The notes beneath the pieces are model-generated. The model searched no databases. It was not told the DNA's origin and was given only the letters and a program-made list of their open reading frames with translations. Below, piece after piece: positions 17,095-26,367 of a DNA stretch of 64,000 bases. Within the stretch, counting starts at the first letter, position 1. Every line of letters begins with the position of its first letter. Made by a program: the position numbers and the translations under genes. The DNA comes from Bremerella sp. P1 (lineage in GTDB: Bacteria; Planctomycetota; Planctomycetia; Pirellulales; Pirellulaceae): contig NZ_CP118164.1 in assembly GCF_028748185.1 (NCBI RefSeq), positions 5,171,814 to 5,235,813 of the forward strand, written 5' to 3'.

Positions 17095-18156
17095 ATGTTA
17101 GCTCGAATGAGTCACCTGAAGCGAGGGTTTACCCTTGTGGAATTGTTGGTCGTGATTGCGATCATCGGGGTTCTGATTGCCCTGCTTCTGCCGGCCGTTC
17201 AGCAGGCCCGTGAAGCGGCTCGCCGGATGCAGTGTACCAACAACCTCAAGCAGATGGCGTTGGCGATGCATAACTACCACGATACGCATTCCCAGTTCCC
17301 GCCTGGGCATGTACCGGAAGAATATGTGAACGGTAAGTTCGCTCGTCGTGGCTCGTGGATGGTTCGCATCCTGCCCTATATCGAACAGAAGGCCGCCTAT
17401 GATCAGGCCAACCAGCCAGCCGGTTCGCTCGACAACCATTCGGCAAGTTGGGCCGCTCCGAATCTTGCCTGGCAGGCCATGAACGAAGCTCGGGTCGACA
17501 TCTACGCTTGCCCATCGAGTCCTCTGCCTCGCACCTACACCCAGCCAACCTCGCAGCCATCGCAAGATGCGGGGGCACCAGCCGAGATCGAAGTTCAGAT
17601 ATCGGACTACGCTGCCAACGCGGGATGTGCTTTCCGTGGTGGTACCAACAACACGGGTCATTCAACCCAGTTCTGGGGTTGGGGCGGCCGCCTGGCAGAC
17701 AACGGCTTCGTACCCACGTATCTGGCCAGCAAGTATATCGGTACCCAGCCTCCTTGGTATGGATCAAAGGTCGACTTCGCTGCCGTGACCGATGGTTCGA
17801 GCAATACGATTGCGATCGGCGAGCAAGGCAACTTCTATCAGCAAGATAAGGACGTTCGCGCAAGCTATGTCCGTGGTGGCTGGTGGAACGGTGGTTCGTG
17901 TGCGGCCGAAGGCCAGGACATGGCCAACTACGTCTGTACGTCGTATCCGATCAACGCGGTTAGCGTCGGCTGGATGGGGACCTCTCGCAACGAGAATGTG
18001 ACCTACAACGAAACCGCTTTCCGTTCGGCACACCCAGGCGGTGCTCAGTTCGCCTTGGGTGACGGTTCCGTCAAGTTCATCGCGGAAACGGTCGACTTCG
18101 CAACCTATACGGCATTGATGGACCGGGCAGACGGTGTCCCGGTCGGTGAGTATTAG
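17095..18156 (+). CDS. DUF1559 prepilin-like protein
   Basis: 353 residues from the ATG at 17095, which has GGAG at 17082-17085 (9 nt upstream); the in-frame ATG at 17086 directly abuts that site. The N-terminus has [16 protein letters not shown] and [16 protein letters not shown]. The middle includes YACPSSPLPRTY and NAGCAFRGG. The C-terminal signature is [17 protein letters not shown], ending VPVGEY. It is followed, after a strong intergenic hairpin, by a small lipoprotein gene, repeating the pair arrangement seen at 1-5 kb, although sequence similarity to those copies is lower. Probable exported pseudopilin. Confidence 0.93.
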   Translation: MLARMSHLKRGFTLVELLVVIAIIGVLIALLLPAVQQAREAARRMQCTNNLKQMALAMHNYHDTHSQFPPGHVPEEYVNGKFARRGSWMVRILPYIEQKAAYDQANQPAGSLDNHSASWAAPNLAWQAMNEARVDIYACPSSPLPRTYTQPTSQPSQDAGAPAEIEVQISDYAANAGCAFRGGTNNTGHSTQFWGWGGRLADNGFVPTYLASKYIGTQPPWYGSKVDFAAVTDGSSNTIAIGEQGNFYQQDKDVRASYVRGGWWNGGSCAAEGQDMANYVCTSYPINAVSVGWMGTSRNENVTYNETAFRSAHPGGAQFALGDGSVKFIAETVDFATYTALMDRADGVPVGEY

Positions 18157-18162
18157 GGGATG

Positions 18163-18203
18163 AACCAGGGGGCTGACTCCTCGTAGGAGTTGGCCTCCTG
18201 GTT
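18163..18203 (+). terminator. Hairpin between DUF1559 and lipoprotein genes
   Basis: AACCAGGGGG (from 18163) pairs with CCTCCTGGTT (to 18203) with one mismatch, and an inner perfect stem ACTCCT/AGGAGT closes a 3-nt loop. It lies 7 nt past the DUF1559 stop. No long U-run follows, so it may only partly terminate, allowing lower expression of the lipoprotein. Confidence 0.5.
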
Positions 18204-18249
18204 ATCTAAAAATCCATCCATTTCTAACCTCCCATAACAATCAGTTGCC

Positions 18250-18657
18250 ATGAACATTTCAAAGAAAGCTGGAACTTGCTGCGCGCTTGCAGTCCTTCTA
18301 ACAGCCGTTGTGGGCTGCTTCGGTGGATCCGGTGTGCCTGTTGGAAAAGTGACCGGAGTGGTCACCAAAGGTGGTCAGCCGTTGCCGGATGCGACCGTCA
18401 CGTTCTATCCCATCGGCGGTCGACCTTCGTTCGGGACGACCGACGCCGACGGACGCTACGAACTGATATTCACCGAAAGCGTCGATGGCGCGATGGTCGG
18501 AACGCACAAAGTGAACATCAGCTACGGCGGCCCACAGCCGCCGGGCGAAGCCAGTCGCAATGCCAAGCCCAAGCGGGTCCTGCCACCGCAAAGTGTCGAC
18601 TGGCCAGACACCATCGAGGTTCAAAGTTCCGCCAACCAATTTGACTTCGATCTTTAA
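18250..18657 (+). CDS. Small lipoprotein, carboxypeptidase-regulatory-like
   Basis: 135 residues. The leader [12 protein letters not shown] ends in a lipobox with Cys23. The mature part starts [20 protein letters not shown] and continues [15 protein letters not shown], the common transthyretin-like planctomycete lipoprotein pattern, and ends with a Pro/Lys-rich segment ([18 protein letters not shown]). It follows a DUF1559 gene by 93 nt. Its last 4 nt overlap the 3' end of the convergent photolyase gene. Probably anchored in the envelope; role unknown. Confidence 0.87.
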   Translation: MNISKKAGTCCALAVLLTAVVGCFGGSGVPVGKVTGVVTKGGQPLPDATVTFYPIGGRPSFGTTDADGRYELIFTESVDGAMVGTHKVNISYGGPQPPGEASRNAKPKRVLPPQSVDWPDTIEVQSSANQFDFDL

Positions 18658-20201
18658 TCGATGCTCCAGTCTTGGCGAAGCTTGTTTGCCTGACTGCGAA
18701 TGTCTTCAATCTCACCTGAGTTTCTCTTTCGCTCGACATGCTTCATCTGCAACTTCATTCGTGAATTGCTTTGAAGCTCGTCAAAATGTCGATCGAGAAA
18801 GTCCCAATAGAAGGTCGTGAGCGGGCATGCCTCTGCCCCCACGGCCTTCTTGTGGTTGTAGACGCATCCTTTGCAGAAGTTGCTCATCTTGTCGACGTAG
18901 TTGCCGGTCGAGCAGTACGGCTTGGTGCCCACGATACCGCCATCCCCATGCTGGCTCATGCCCAGGGTGTTCGGCAACGACACCCAGTCGACCGCATCCA
19001 GGTACATGGCCATGTGCCACGCGTGAAACTTATAGGGATGCACACCATACGTCAGTGAAAAATTGCCCAGCACCATCAAACGTTGAATGTGGTGCGCATA
19101 GCCATACTTCAGAACGTGTGACATAGACTGGCGGATGCACTGCATGTCCGTTTTGCCGTCCCAGAAGAACGACGGCAACTCGGCCTGGTGGTCGAAGTGA
19201 TTCTTCTGAGCGTATTCCGGCATCTGGGTCCAATAGACCCCGCGGATAAATTCCCGCCAGCCAATGATCTGCCGCACGAAACCTTCCACGCTGGCCAGCG
19301 GGGCGGTGCCTTCCTGGTAAGCTTCAATCGCAGCGCTCACACATTCCCGCGGATCCAGTAGCTTGAGGTTCATGCTGGTCGATAGTCGCGAGTGGTGCAG
19401 AAACGGCTCGTCCGTCCACATCGCATCTTCGTACTTGCCGAAGCCTGTCAGGTGGTACTTGATGAAGCCGGAGAGCATCCGCCGAGCCTGGCCCGGCGTC
19501 ACCGGCAAATTGAACGAATCGACTTCGCCTGGGTGATCGGCGAATCGTTCTTCAACCAGTTGAATGACTTCTTGGGTCAGGGCATCGTGCGAGAACGACG
19601 TCGGTCGGCCGATATCGCCGGGGCCTTCTTTCGAGAATGACTCACGATTGTCGTGGTCGTAGTTCCAAGTGCCCCCGACCGGCTTGCCCTCCCGCATCAG
19701 GATGTCGTGCTTCTTGCGCATCTGGCGGTAGAACGTTTCCATCAGCAGCGACTTGCGGCCTTTGGCGAACTTGTGGAACTCGTTCACCGTGCAGTAGAAG
19801 TGGACGTCCGGTAGAAAGTCGATCGGCACATCGTGCTTCGCGGCGGTCTCTTCCAGAAGTTGCTTCACGCGATAGTCGCCAGGCAGGACGACACGAATCG
19901 CTTCCGGTTTCTCCTTTTTGATCGTCTGAGAAAGCAACTCACCAAACGACTTGCCAGAGTCCTTCCGCTTGTCCGCGTAAAGCTGGTGGTATTGAACCGG
20001 GCGGCCTGCATCGTTCAGCTCATCACGAAAGTGGCGCATGGCGGATAGGAACAAGACGATCCGCTGCTTGTGGCTGGGGACGTAGGTAATCTCGTGGTCG
20101 TTCTCGGCCATCCAAAGCTGATCTTTGTCGGGATCGTAGCCATCAAATAGGGCTGAGTTTCGATCGAGTTGGTCGCCGAGTATGAGCAGCAGATGTCGCA
20201 T
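18654..20201 (-). CDS. Iron-sulfur photolyase (FeS-BCP / PhrB-type, probable (6-4) photolyase)
   Basis: 515 residues. N-terminal photolyase-related domain ([16 protein letters not shown], residues 4-19). The C-terminal half is the FAD-binding helical domain ([36 protein letters not shown]). Cysteines at about 355, 443, 446 and 459 (MQC, NFC, GC, EAC) have the same 88-3-13 spacing as the [4Fe-4S] ligands reported for Agrobacterium PhrB (C350, C438, C441, C454), and the length matches. It should repair UV-induced (6-4) photoproducts using light and FAD. Its 3' end overlaps the convergent lipoprotein stop by 4 nt. The start ATG is the first in frame. Confidence 0.93.
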   Translation of the reverse strand: MRHLLLILGDQLDRNSALFDGYDPDKDQLWMAENDHEITYVPSHKQRIVLFLSAMRHFRDELNDAGRPVQYHQLYADKRKDSGKSFGELLSQTIKKEKPEAIRVVLPGDYRVKQLLEETAAKHDVPIDFLPDVHFYCTVNEFHKFAKGRKSLLMETFYRQMRKKHDILMREGKPVGGTWNYDHDNRESFSKEGPGDIGRPTSFSHDALTQEVIQLVEERFADHPGEVDSFNLPVTPGQARRMLSGFIKYHLTGFGKYEDAMWTDEPFLHHSRLSTSMNLKLLDPRECVSAAIEAYQEGTAPLASVEGFVRQIIGWREFIRGVYWTQMPEYAQKNHFDHQAELPSFFWDGKTDMQCIRQSMSHVLKYGYAHHIQRLMVLGNFSLTYGVHPYKFHAWHMAMYLDAVDWVSLPNTLGMSQHGDGGIVGTKPYCSTGNYVDKMSNFCKGCVYNHKKAVGAEACPLTTFYWDFLDRHFDELQSNSRMKLQMKHVERKRNSGEIEDIRSQANKLRQDWSID

Positions 20202-20347
20202 GAAGTCTTCCTGGTGGTCTAGGTGCCAACGGGACGAACCGCAGCCGGGGCGGGAAAGGCAACAGGCCAGCCAAATTCTCTCGCCAAGCGGTCAGGAATC
20301 GCCTATCGTGATAGTTGGGTGATCGCCTCGCTTTAAGGAGAGTCAGC

Positions 20348-20875
20348 ATGACGTCACGCGTTGTCGATTTCTATGGCCACGAGGGAACCGACAGCCACGG
20401 CCGGACGGTTCTCGATATGATCGCGATGACCGACCGCGAGTTGGAATCGCATCACGATATCATTCAATGGATGTTTCCGCTGCACGAGACTTCCAGCGTG
20501 AATCCCGACTGTCCGCTGGTCGACGAGCACTCCGCCCAAGTTTTGCGCGAGAATATCGACGCTCGTCAGCGAATGCACGAAATGATCACGCGGTTTGGAC
20601 GTTTCCTCGGGTTTGAACTCAACGAAGATGGGGAGTTCGTCCCCGACCCCAGCCTGACCAGCAATCGCGAGAACTGGCATTCCCCGATGAACCACAATCA
20701 TTTGCGAATCACGCGGGTCATTCGCAGTATGCGGTTGTTTGGGTTTGAGAAGGAAGCCAAGACATTCTTCGAGGCCGTAAGCCAATCGGCCATCGAGTCG
20801 CAGTGTGCGACCGAACGGACGCTCGCCTATTGGAAGCAGGCACTGGAAGACCCCGTCTTCGATCCGATCCGTTGA
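20348..20875 (+). CDS. Opioid growth factor receptor (OGFr)-like conserved-domain protein
   Basis: 175 residues from the ATG at 20348, with AAGGAGA at 20335-20341; an upstream GTG at 20315 lacks such a site. Residues 25-165 match the OGFr conserved region (PF04664 type): LESHHDIIQWMFPLHETS, a long helical middle (HEMITRFGRFLGFEL), WHSPMNHNHLRITRVIRSMR and FEAVSQSA. No signal peptide or membrane helix, so it is probably cytoplasmic. The domain is named after a vertebrate protein but occurs in bacteria, where no function is established. It is divergent from the photolyase gene, 146 nt apart, and a shared regulatory region is possible. Confidence 0.85.
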   Translation: MTSRVVDFYGHEGTDSHGRTVLDMIAMTDRELESHHDIIQWMFPLHETSSVNPDCPLVDEHSAQVLRENIDARQRMHEMITRFGRFLGFELNEDGEFVPDPSLTSNRENWHSPMNHNHLRITRVIRSMRLFGFEKEAKTFFEAVSQSAIESQCATERTLAYWKQALEDPVFDPIR

Positions 20876-20883
20876 TTCCGAAT

Positions 20884-21927
20884 CTATTTCGTCTGACTGT
20901 GCTCGCTCAGCCAGCTACCCAGGTTCGGACTGGCCCAGGTGATTGGCTTCTCGTCCACCAGGACTTCCATCCAGGTCGCGATGCCGGGCTGTTCCCTCAG
21001 GGCCTTCGGGGTTTCTTCGGGGCCAAGCACGCAGATCGCCGAGGCCCAGGCATCTGCCTCAGTTGCGGTTTTGGCAAAGACGGTCACCGTTGCCCGGTGA
21101 TCAACGCCGTAGCCTGTGCGGGGATCGAGGATGTGCGAGTAGCGTTTGCCGTCGTGTTCGAGAAACTGAAAAGCATCCCCAGAAGTCGCGACCGCACACT
21201 GTGAGATGTGGGCAACGAGAATCGGCGGCTGCTTCGGGTTGAGTCCGGCAATGCCTACCCGCCAGCCAGGCTCGCCGCGCGGTGCGCCTGTCGCGGCAAT
21301 GTCACCGCCAGCATCGACCAAGGCTCGTGTGATGCCATGCTTGGATAGGACCTCAAGGGCCGCGTCGATCGCATACCCTTTAGCGATGCCTCCCAGGTCG
21401 ATCCGCATGTCGCTGACGGCAAGACTGACGGCGTGCTGTTTTTCGTCGAGCGTCATGTGCATAGCGCCCACCGACGTTCGTACTTCTTCGATTCGCGTAG
21501 GGTCTAACTTGCCGCGGCGGCGGAACCGGCGCCACTCTTTGGTCAGTGGTCCGACCGTGACGTCGAAGGCTCCTTGTGAAGCTCGATTGACCTGGTGAGC
21601 CCTGTAGAGGACGTTCCAAAGGTCGTCGCTCACAGAAATTGGCTCAGGCGTAGGAGATTTCGCGGAAAGCTGAAGGACTTCGGAATCACTCTGATAATCG
21701 CTACAAATCTGCTCGATCTCGTGGAACCGAGCAAAGGCATCATCTGTCGCTTTTTTGAAAAGCTCGGCATCGTCACAATCGGCCACTATGCGGACGATTG
21801 TTCCCATGTGTGGCTGGCTGACCGTAAGAAGGGAATTCTCGCCCGCGCACAAGTGACTGACGGCCATGCCGAAAGTGACCAAAAAGGCCCCCCATGTGAC
21901 GGTCGCGTTTGAGAATGGTGACGTCAT
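20884..21927 (-). CDS. apbE: FAD:protein FMN transferase (ApbE family)
   Basis: 347 residues from the ATG at 21927, which begins a plausible signal peptide (hydrophobic WGAFLVTFGMAVSHLCAG); an in-frame start at 21975 is possible. Motifs: SQPHMGTIVRI near the N-terminus, GAFDVTVGPL, DLGGIAKGYAID (flavin binding), VDAGGDIAATG, HILDPRTGYG and ADAWASAICVLG (metal site with Thr/Asp/Ala). The enzyme transfers FMN from FAD to a Thr in target proteins, such as Na+-translocating NADH dehydrogenase or Rnf subunits; none is encoded here. Acts on the outer face of the membrane. Convergent with the OGFr gene, with an 8-nt gap. Confidence 0.92.
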   Translation of the reverse strand: MTSPFSNATVTWGAFLVTFGMAVSHLCAGENSLLTVSQPHMGTIVRIVADCDDAELFKKATDDAFARFHEIEQICSDYQSDSEVLQLSAKSPTPEPISVSDDLWNVLYRAHQVNRASQGAFDVTVGPLTKEWRRFRRRGKLDPTRIEEVRTSVGAMHMTLDEKQHAVSLAVSDMRIDLGGIAKGYAIDAALEVLSKHGITRALVDAGGDIAATGAPRGEPGWRVGIAGLNPKQPPILVAHISQCAVATSGDAFQFLEHDGKRYSHILDPRTGYGVDHRATVTVFAKTATEADAWASAICVLGPEETPKALREQPGIATWMEVLVDEKPITWASPNLGSWLSEHSQTK

Positions 21928-22115
21928 GATCGCTCCGAAAAATCGCGCGCGGCGGGGGCAAATAAATTCACGCAAGCCCTTATCTCGCCAGTAAATAATT
22001 GAATCGGTACGTAGAATCCAGTATGCTTAAAGCTTACCCTCATGGTACGACGCACGTCTAAATTTTCCCACCTCGCCCCTATCTAATATTTATGCTTAAC
22101 GGAGAGTCTCCATCT

Positions 22116-23504
22116 ATGGCTAAGAAAGATTCGAAGAATAAGACAGACGCTGCCCAGACTTCGCGGCGCGATTTCATCAAGACTGGTTCGTCCATGCTCG
22201 TCGCCGGTGGTGCCATCGCTGGGTCGCTGAGCATTGCCCAAAGCGCTCATGCTTTTGGTAGCGATCAAATCAAGATTGGTTTGGTCGGCTGTGGTGGTCG
22301 TGGTACCGGTGCTGCTGATCAAGCGATGAACACCAAGGGCGATACCAAGCTCGTCGCCATGGGCGATGTCTTTGAAGATCGTCTGAAGCAGAGCCTTCGT
22401 TCGCTTTCCAGCCGTCACGCCAAGCAAGTCGAAGTGCCGGAAGATCGTCAATACGTTGGTTTCGACGCTTACAAGAAAGTGATCGATTCCGATTGCGACT
22501 TGGTGATCTTGGCTACCTCGCCTGGCTTCCGTCCGCTGCACTTTGAAACCGCAGTGAACGCTGGCAAGCACATCTTCATGGAAAAGCCTGTCGGAACCGA
22601 CGCCCCAGGTATTCGCCGCGTTCTGGAAGCCAACAAGATCGCCAAGGAAAAGAACCTGGCCGTCGCCGTTGGTCTGCAGCGTCACCATGAAAAGGCCTAC
22701 GTCGAAACGATCAACCGTCTGAAGGATGGCGCGATCGGCGACATCATCTTCTGCCGAGCCTACTGGAACTCGGGCGGTGTTTGGACTCGTAACCGTTCTG
22801 CTTCGCAGACCGAACTCGAATACCAAATGCGTAACTGGTACTACTTCAACTGGCTGTGCGGCGACCATATCGTTGAACAGCACATCCACAACCTCGACGT
22901 CATCAACTGGTTAATGGATGGTCCACCAGAAACGGCTGAAGGCCAAGGTGGTCGTCAGGTTCGTAAGGGTGCCGATCACGGTGAAATCTACGATCACCAC
23001 ATGATCGAATTCACCTACCCCAACGGCGTGAAAATGCTGAGCTCGTGCCGCCATATCCCTGGCTGCTGGAACAGCGTTTCGGAACACGCTCATGGCTCGA
23101 AGGGTTACGCCGACATCAGTGGCGGTAAGATCTACGACGCCAAGGGCGACCTGGCTTGGAGCTACGGCCAAGGCGGCCGCGGTGGTCACCAGGAAGAACA
23201 CCACGACCTGTTCGCTTCGCTGCGTAACGGCGAACGTCCGAACGAAGGCGATTACGGTGCCCACAGCACCATGACCGCGATCTTCGGTCGTATGGCTACC
23301 TACTCCGGTGGTCACAGCGGCAAGGGTGGCAAGGTTCTGAAGTACGAAGACGCCTTGAACTCGGAAATCGCCCTGGCTGACTTCGACAAGTTGACCAGCA
23401 TGGACGACGAAGCTCCGGTCAAGCCAAATCCAGAAGCTGCCCAGAAGCAGGCAGAGCAATCGCCTTACGTCGTTCCGATGCCAGGCGAATCGATCACCAT
23501 CTAA
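22116..23504 (+). CDS. Tat-exported Gfo/Idh/MocA-family oxidoreductase
   Basis: 462 residues from the ATG at 22116, with GGAGAG ending 9 nt upstream; an in-frame ATG lies at 22092. A twin-arginine signal, SRRDFIKTGSSMLVAGG (residues 16-32), and AHAFG cleavage region show export in folded form. The N-terminal Rossmann fold begins KIGLVGCGGRGTGAADQA; the active-site region has EKPVGTD (EKP motif, near 160-166). The C-terminal domain follows (HIVEQHIHNLDVINWLMDG). Members oxidise or rearrange sugars with NAD(P); Tat-exported copies are strikingly abundant in planctomycetes. The substrate cannot be deduced. A strong intrinsic terminator follows at 23542. Confidence 0.93.
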   Translation: MAKKDSKNKTDAAQTSRRDFIKTGSSMLVAGGAIAGSLSIAQSAHAFGSDQIKIGLVGCGGRGTGAADQAMNTKGDTKLVAMGDVFEDRLKQSLRSLSSRHAKQVEVPEDRQYVGFDAYKKVIDSDCDLVILATSPGFRPLHFETAVNAGKHIFMEKPVGTDAPGIRRVLEANKIAKEKNLAVAVGLQRHHEKAYVETINRLKDGAIGDIIFCRAYWNSGGVWTRNRSASQTELEYQMRNWYYFNWLCGDHIVEQHIHNLDVINWLMDGPPETAEGQGGRQVRKGADHGEIYDHHMIEFTYPNGVKMLSSCRHIPGCWNSVSEHAHGSKGYADISGGKIYDAKGDLAWSYGQGGRGGHQEEHHDLFASLRNGERPNEGDYGAHSTMTAIFGRMATYSGGHSGKGGKVLKYEDALNSEIALADFDKLTSMDDEAPVKPNPEAAQKQAEQSPYVVPMPGESITI

Positions 23505-23541
23505 GCGTTGGTGTTTGAATTATCGAAAGAAACCCAAGAGG

Positions 23542-23570
23542 GGGCGGGCCGGTTCGGCTCGCCCTTTTTT
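23542..23570 (+). terminator. Intrinsic terminator after the Gfo/Idh/MocA gene
   Basis: Stem GGGCGGGCC (23542-23550) pairs with GGCTCGCCC (23556-23564) through one G-U pair, loop GGTTC, followed by TTTTTT (23565-23570). Classical intrinsic terminator on the plus strand. Confidence 0.9.
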
Positions 23571-23698
23571 CGTGGTCGAAGCGAATTATGAATGGAACTT
23601 CATGAAAACAGCCCTGATTGCACCCTGCTTAAATGGCGTGTCCCTTTTATGATACAGGATGGCAATTTCTTCGCAGGGACGAATACTGACGAGTTGCG

Positions 23699-25486
23699 AT
23701 GGTACGCTCACGCATAGGAACATACATCTTACTTTTGGTGGTCGCGTTAAGCTTCGTGACCCTGGTAGCAATGACATGGGCTGCCGGCCAGGAACGTAAG
23801 TCAGCCATTCGTCAGGAAAGAATCCGAAATCTGGAAACGGTCGTCCAGTTGATGCGGGCCAGTGTCCTTAATCAGGAAGACCCCGCGCGGCTCGACGAAG
23901 ATCAACTCCAGCGCCATGTGAGACGTTACTCCGCCGAGTCTGGTCTGTATCTCACCATCATCAGCGATGGCGGCCGCGTGCTGGCCGATTCGCTGTATCC
24001 TCCTCGGCGAATGGAAAACCTGCGACAACTGAGCGAGTTCCGCGACGCCGATTCCGGCAACTTTGGCTACTCCGAAAGACTGCTCGCCGATCAAGACGTC
24101 AATATGCTGATGGTCGCGCAGCGGGTTGTTTACGAGGGGAATACGATCGCGTTCGTACGTGCCGGGACTCCGAAAACAAATCTCGACAGCTCGTCCGGAG
24201 CAATTGCGATGGTTGTCGGCTTCATTGCGATCGGGACGATCATCGCCGGCGTCTTTCTTACCCGCATGGTCGAAACAAGAGCGGTAGATCCGGTCATCGA
24301 TCTGACCGATGCCTGCGATGCGTTGGCTGAAAACGGCGAGATGCAGCATCTGTGGAATTCGTCTCGCGATGAGTTGGGGCAATTGGTGCGGCACTTCCAA
24401 GCGATGGCACTGGCGGTAACGCAGCGCGAGACAGCCTTGCGTGATCAAGCTAACCGGATTGAAACGGTACTGGGGAGCATGGTCGAAGGGGTTCTCGCGG
24501 TGAACTCCGACCGGGTCGTGCTGCTGGCAAACCAGGCCGTGCGGCGGCTGCTGGGGATTCGAGTCGACCGGGTCGAAGGTCGACCGTTGATCGAAGTCAC
24601 GCGGATCCGTGCCCTCGATCAATCGGTGCAGCAAGCGATGTCCACCGGCGAGGCATGTTCGACCGAGTTTGAGGTTTCGTCGCCGTTTCGCCGGGTCATC
24701 AATATTCAAGCCAACTGCTTGCCGGGCGATCCCTGTCCCGGTGTGGTGTTGGTGCTGCACGATATGACCGAACTCCGCCGGCTGGAAAATCTGCGGCGCG
24801 AGTTTGTCGCCAACGTTTCGCATGAACTCAAAACACCCTTGGCCGCGATTCGTGCGTACGCCGAAACACTGCACATGGGAGCGGTGAACGATGCTGAGAA
24901 CCGCGACTATTTCCTGGGGCAGATCACCGATCAAAGCGATCGTCTGCACGACCTGATCATGGACATGCTGCAGCTTGCCCGTGTGGAAGCAGGGCAGGAG
25001 GTCTTCGATATCACCGACGTGAACGTCGCGGACATCGCCCAGTGGAGCGTCGATTCCTTGCGCGACAAGGCAGCCGCCAAAGACATTCGTCTCGTCGTCG
25101 AAACGGCCGAGGATGACGAGGTGTACGTGCGAGCCGACGAGGAAGGGCTGCGAACGATCGTCGGCAACCTGGTCGATAATGCCGTGAAATACTCAGGCAA
25201 GCCGGGCGACGTGTTGGTCCGCTGGAAGACCGAAGGGGACCAGGTCGCCATCTCGGTGCAGGATCACGGCATCGGGATTCCCCAGGAAGCCCAGGATCGG
25301 ATCTTCGAGCGGTTCTTCCGCGTCGATAAGGCACGCTCCCGAGAAATGGGCGGTACCGGGCTTGGGCTTTCGATCGTGAAGCACTTGGCTGGTTCTTTTG
25401 GGGGTAGCGTCGAGCTTGTAAGCGCCCCTGATGAGGGGTCCGTGTTTACGGTTCGCCTAAAAAGAAGCCGTGTTCTTACAAATTAA
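23699..25486 (+). CDS. phoR: Phosphate-type sensor histidine kinase (PhoR)
   Basis: 595 residues. Two membrane helices (about 7-29 and 168-188) bracket an extracytoplasmic sensor region. A HAMP segment (about 190-245) follows, then a PAS domain (about 250-350, ETVLGSMVEGVLAVNSDRVV). The HisKA box ANVSHELKTPLAAIRAYAET has the phosphoacceptor His375. The ATPase domain shows the N box (VGNLVDNAVKYS), G1 (DHGIGIP), F (FERFFRVDKARS) and G2 (GGTGLGLSI). Placement next to phoU and a phoB-like gene supports a role in phosphate limitation. Its stop codon lies inside the PHO-box-like array that precedes phoU. Confidence 0.92.
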   Translation: MVRSRIGTYILLLVVALSFVTLVAMTWAAGQERKSAIRQERIRNLETVVQLMRASVLNQEDPARLDEDQLQRHVRRYSAESGLYLTIISDGGRVLADSLYPPRRMENLRQLSEFRDADSGNFGYSERLLADQDVNMLMVAQRVVYEGNTIAFVRAGTPKTNLDSSSGAIAMVVGFIAIGTIIAGVFLTRMVETRAVDPVIDLTDACDALAENGEMQHLWNSSRDELGQLVRHFQAMALAVTQRETALRDQANRIETVLGSMVEGVLAVNSDRVVLLANQAVRRLLGIRVDRVEGRPLIEVTRIRALDQSVQQAMSTGEACSTEFEVSSPFRRVINIQANCLPGDPCPGVVLVLHDMTELRRLENLRREFVANVSHELKTPLAAIRAYAETLHMGAVNDAENRDYFLGQITDQSDRLHDLIMDMLQLARVEAGQEVFDITDVNVADIAQWSVDSLRDKAAAKDIRLVVETAEDDEVYVRADEEGLRTIVGNLVDNAVKYSGKPGDVLVRWKTEGDQVAISVQDHGIGIPQEAQDRIFERFFRVDKARSREMGGTGLGLSIVKHLAGSFGGSVELVSAPDEGSVFTVRLKRSRVLTN

Positions 25487-25536
25487 CAATTGTGTTTACA
25501 TTGTCTTAATAATCCAGGGTTAACATAAGGTTCATC
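25483..25536 (+). promoter_or_regulatory. PHO-box-like direct-repeat array upstream of phoU
   Basis: Hexamers TTAACA (25483), TTTACA (25495), TTAATA (25506), TTAACA (25520) and TTCATC (25531) recur with spacings of 12, 11, 14 and 11 nt. PhoB/PhoP family regulators bind TT(A/C)ACA-type half-sites repeated every 11 bp, so two such pairs stand in front of phoU. This would allow PhoB-dependent control of phoU and phoB. Seen by eye; not tested statistically. Confidence 0.6.
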
Positions 25537-25642
25537 GAAAGCACTTGGTTTCAGCGCCATACGGCAATGAGGTCTTCGCTTTCGATCCGATGCCGGCGGA
25601 GCCGTGCTGACCGTAGCCCTACGATTTCCTCGACAAGACACA

Positions 25643-26332
25643 ATGCCTCTCCATCTTCAACGCGATCTGGATCACCTCCATCACGAGGTGCTGTCGCTAT
25701 CGGGAGTCGTCGAGGAAATGCTCGAGAAAGCCACTCGGGCACTCTTTGAACGCAACGCGCACATCGCCAACGAAGTCATCGATATCGACATCATCGTCGA
25801 CGAACGCGAGGTGCAGATCGAAGAAGAGTGCCTCAAAGCCTTGGCATTGCATCAACCGGTCGCCGTCGATCTGCGACGCATCGCGACGGTTCTCAAAGTG
25901 AACAACGACTTGGAACGGATGGCGGATCTCACGGTGAACTTGGCCGAGCGAGCCAAGAGCGTGATTGAATTCCCCACGTTCACCATTCCGCCGCGTCTGG
26001 CCCGCATGGTCGAGATGACCAAGGGAATGGTTTCGGACGTGCTCGATTCCTTCGTCAACATGGACAGCGCTGCCGCGGCTCGTGTTGGTGCGATGGATAC
26101 CCAGGTCGATCGGATGAACTGCGAGATTATCGAAGAGCTGCAAAAGGTTATGCGTGAACGACCTGACCAGGTGGTTCCGGCTCTGCATTGCTTTTCGGCG
26201 AGTCGACACATCGAACGAATTTCGGATCACGCCGTCAATATTTCCGACGACGTGATCTACATGGTAGAGGGAGAGATCGTACGGCACCGCTTTTCCGGTG
26301 ATTCCGAAGGAAACTCTCTGACACGTGAATAA
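25643..26332 (+). CDS. phoU: Phosphate signalling regulator PhoU
   Basis: 229 residues from the ATG at 25643 (PLHLQRDLDHLHHEVLSLSG); a GTG in frame at 25604 would add residues unlike the family. Two repeats of a three-helix PhoU unit: residues 1-105 and 110-220. The metal-binding signature occurs twice: VNNDLERMADLTVNLAERAK and SASRHIERISDHAVNISDDV. PhoU damps PhoR kinase activity and modulates phosphate uptake. It lies between phoR and phoB; the pst transporter genes usually beside it are not in this window. Confidence 0.94.
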   Translation: MPLHLQRDLDHLHHEVLSLSGVVEEMLEKATRALFERNAHIANEVIDIDIIVDEREVQIEEECLKALALHQPVAVDLRRIATVLKVNNDLERMADLTVNLAERAKSVIEFPTFTIPPRLARMVEMTKGMVSDVLDSFVNMDSAAAARVGAMDTQVDRMNCEIIEELQKVMRERPDQVVPALHCFSASRHIERISDHAVNISDDVIYMVEGEIVRHRFSGDSEGNSLTRE

Positions 26333-26367
26333 TACCCCTTTTTTGTTTTTGTAAATTGGACCTAGAC

